In this document: one piece after another, positions 63,804 to 64,000 of the stretch | How positions within the stretch are numbered: position 1 is the stretch's first letter | Layout: the number at the start of each line of letters is the position of its first letter | NCBI GenBank assembly: GCA_003963305.1 | Contig: RXJR01000002.1 | Span: forward strand, 46,913-110,912 | Source of the DNA: Candidatus Melainabacteria bacterium | Lineage (GTDB): Bacteria; Cyanobacteriota; Vampirovibrionia; Obscuribacterales; Obscuribacteraceae | Direction: 5' to 3' | Length of the DNA: 64,000 bases | Position numbers and translations under genes: made by a program | The notes under the pieces: generated by a model | Seen by the model: only the letters and a program-made list of their open reading frames with translations | What the model was told of the DNA's origin: nothing | Databases searched by the model: none

Positions 63804-64000
63804 CACATGACATCAGGCAGGCTCCACTAATTGACACTAATCCGCAATTGTAAATTATTATTATTGCGAACCATTTGCACTGAATGAAAACGCATTCATT
63901 GAAAATGCTTACCCGGAAGCTGCTCTGAAATATTTGTGCAATCTAATTGCGAGTTATTCTCAATTAGGTGTTTAATATCACTCCGACATTGGAGACACAA

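Noticed and set aside
1-64000. CRISPR arrays, tRNA, rRNA and insertion sequences
   Set aside because: I looked for regularly spaced repeats, GGTTCGAAT-type T-loops and transposase motifs and found none. A covariance-model scan would be decisive.

Overview
The window is a 64 kb bacterial chromosomal stretch, close to 50 percent GC by eye and densely coded. I see no rRNA, tRNA, transposase, phage or CRISPR. Lipoprotein and Sec/Tat signals, a Tad pilus system, CDP-dideoxyhexose genes and multi-domain signalling kinases suggest a diderm heterotroph. My best guess is the non-photosynthetic cyanobacterial relatives (Vampirovibrionia/Obscuribacterales type). That is an impression from the gene families and not a marker-gene result.

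Layout. (1) 0-7 kb, signalling: a receiver-HTH-Ser/Thr kinase fusion, a degenerate receiver, a His-rich membrane protein and one polypeptide holding two complete sensor histidine kinases. (2) 6.6-15.5 kb, minus strand: membrane-anchored Mrr nuclease, DivIC/FtsB-like protein, phosphohexomutase, a J-like protein, an FHA protein, a lipoprotein, a zinc-ribbon protein and tsaD. (3) 15.7-19.3 kb: three small secreted proteins behind a good promoter, then a secreted helical protein. (4) 19.8-27.7 kb, minus strand: Tad pilus locus flp, cpaB, tadZ, tadA, tadB, tadC, DUF192, ridA, tadV, with a strong terminator between flp and the machinery genes. (5) 28-54 kb, envelope glycan region: squalene-cyclase-repeat protein, DUF362 protein, glycosyltransferases, a CDP-tyvelose pathway (rfbF, rfbG, reductase, rfbH, later rfbE), a GDP-mannose 3,5-epimerase, a sugar-1-phosphate nucleotidyltransferase, a STELLO-like protein, three multi-spanning GT-C enzymes and two paralogous membrane proteins of unknown function. 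(6) 54-59.4 kb: a DUF695 protein, a broken duplicate of the gene downstream of it, a DUF805/SRPBCC membrane protein, a PAS sensor kinase and an alpha/beta hydrolase. (7) 59.5-63.1 kb: three TadE/TadG-like genes and a TPR protein in one overlapping operon. (8) 63.1-64 kb: a Fur-family regulator with an extra N-terminal helical segment and a perfect 40-nt palindrome before its start.

Together these genes appear to serve the cell surface: pilus assembly in two separated blocks, synthesis and transfer of unusual deoxysugars, secreted proteins and membrane-bound sensing. The most unusual items are the tandem sensor kinase, the receiver-kinase fusion, the tyvelose pathway without a visible reductase partner, the paralogous membrane pair, and the Fur-like gene with its palindrome.
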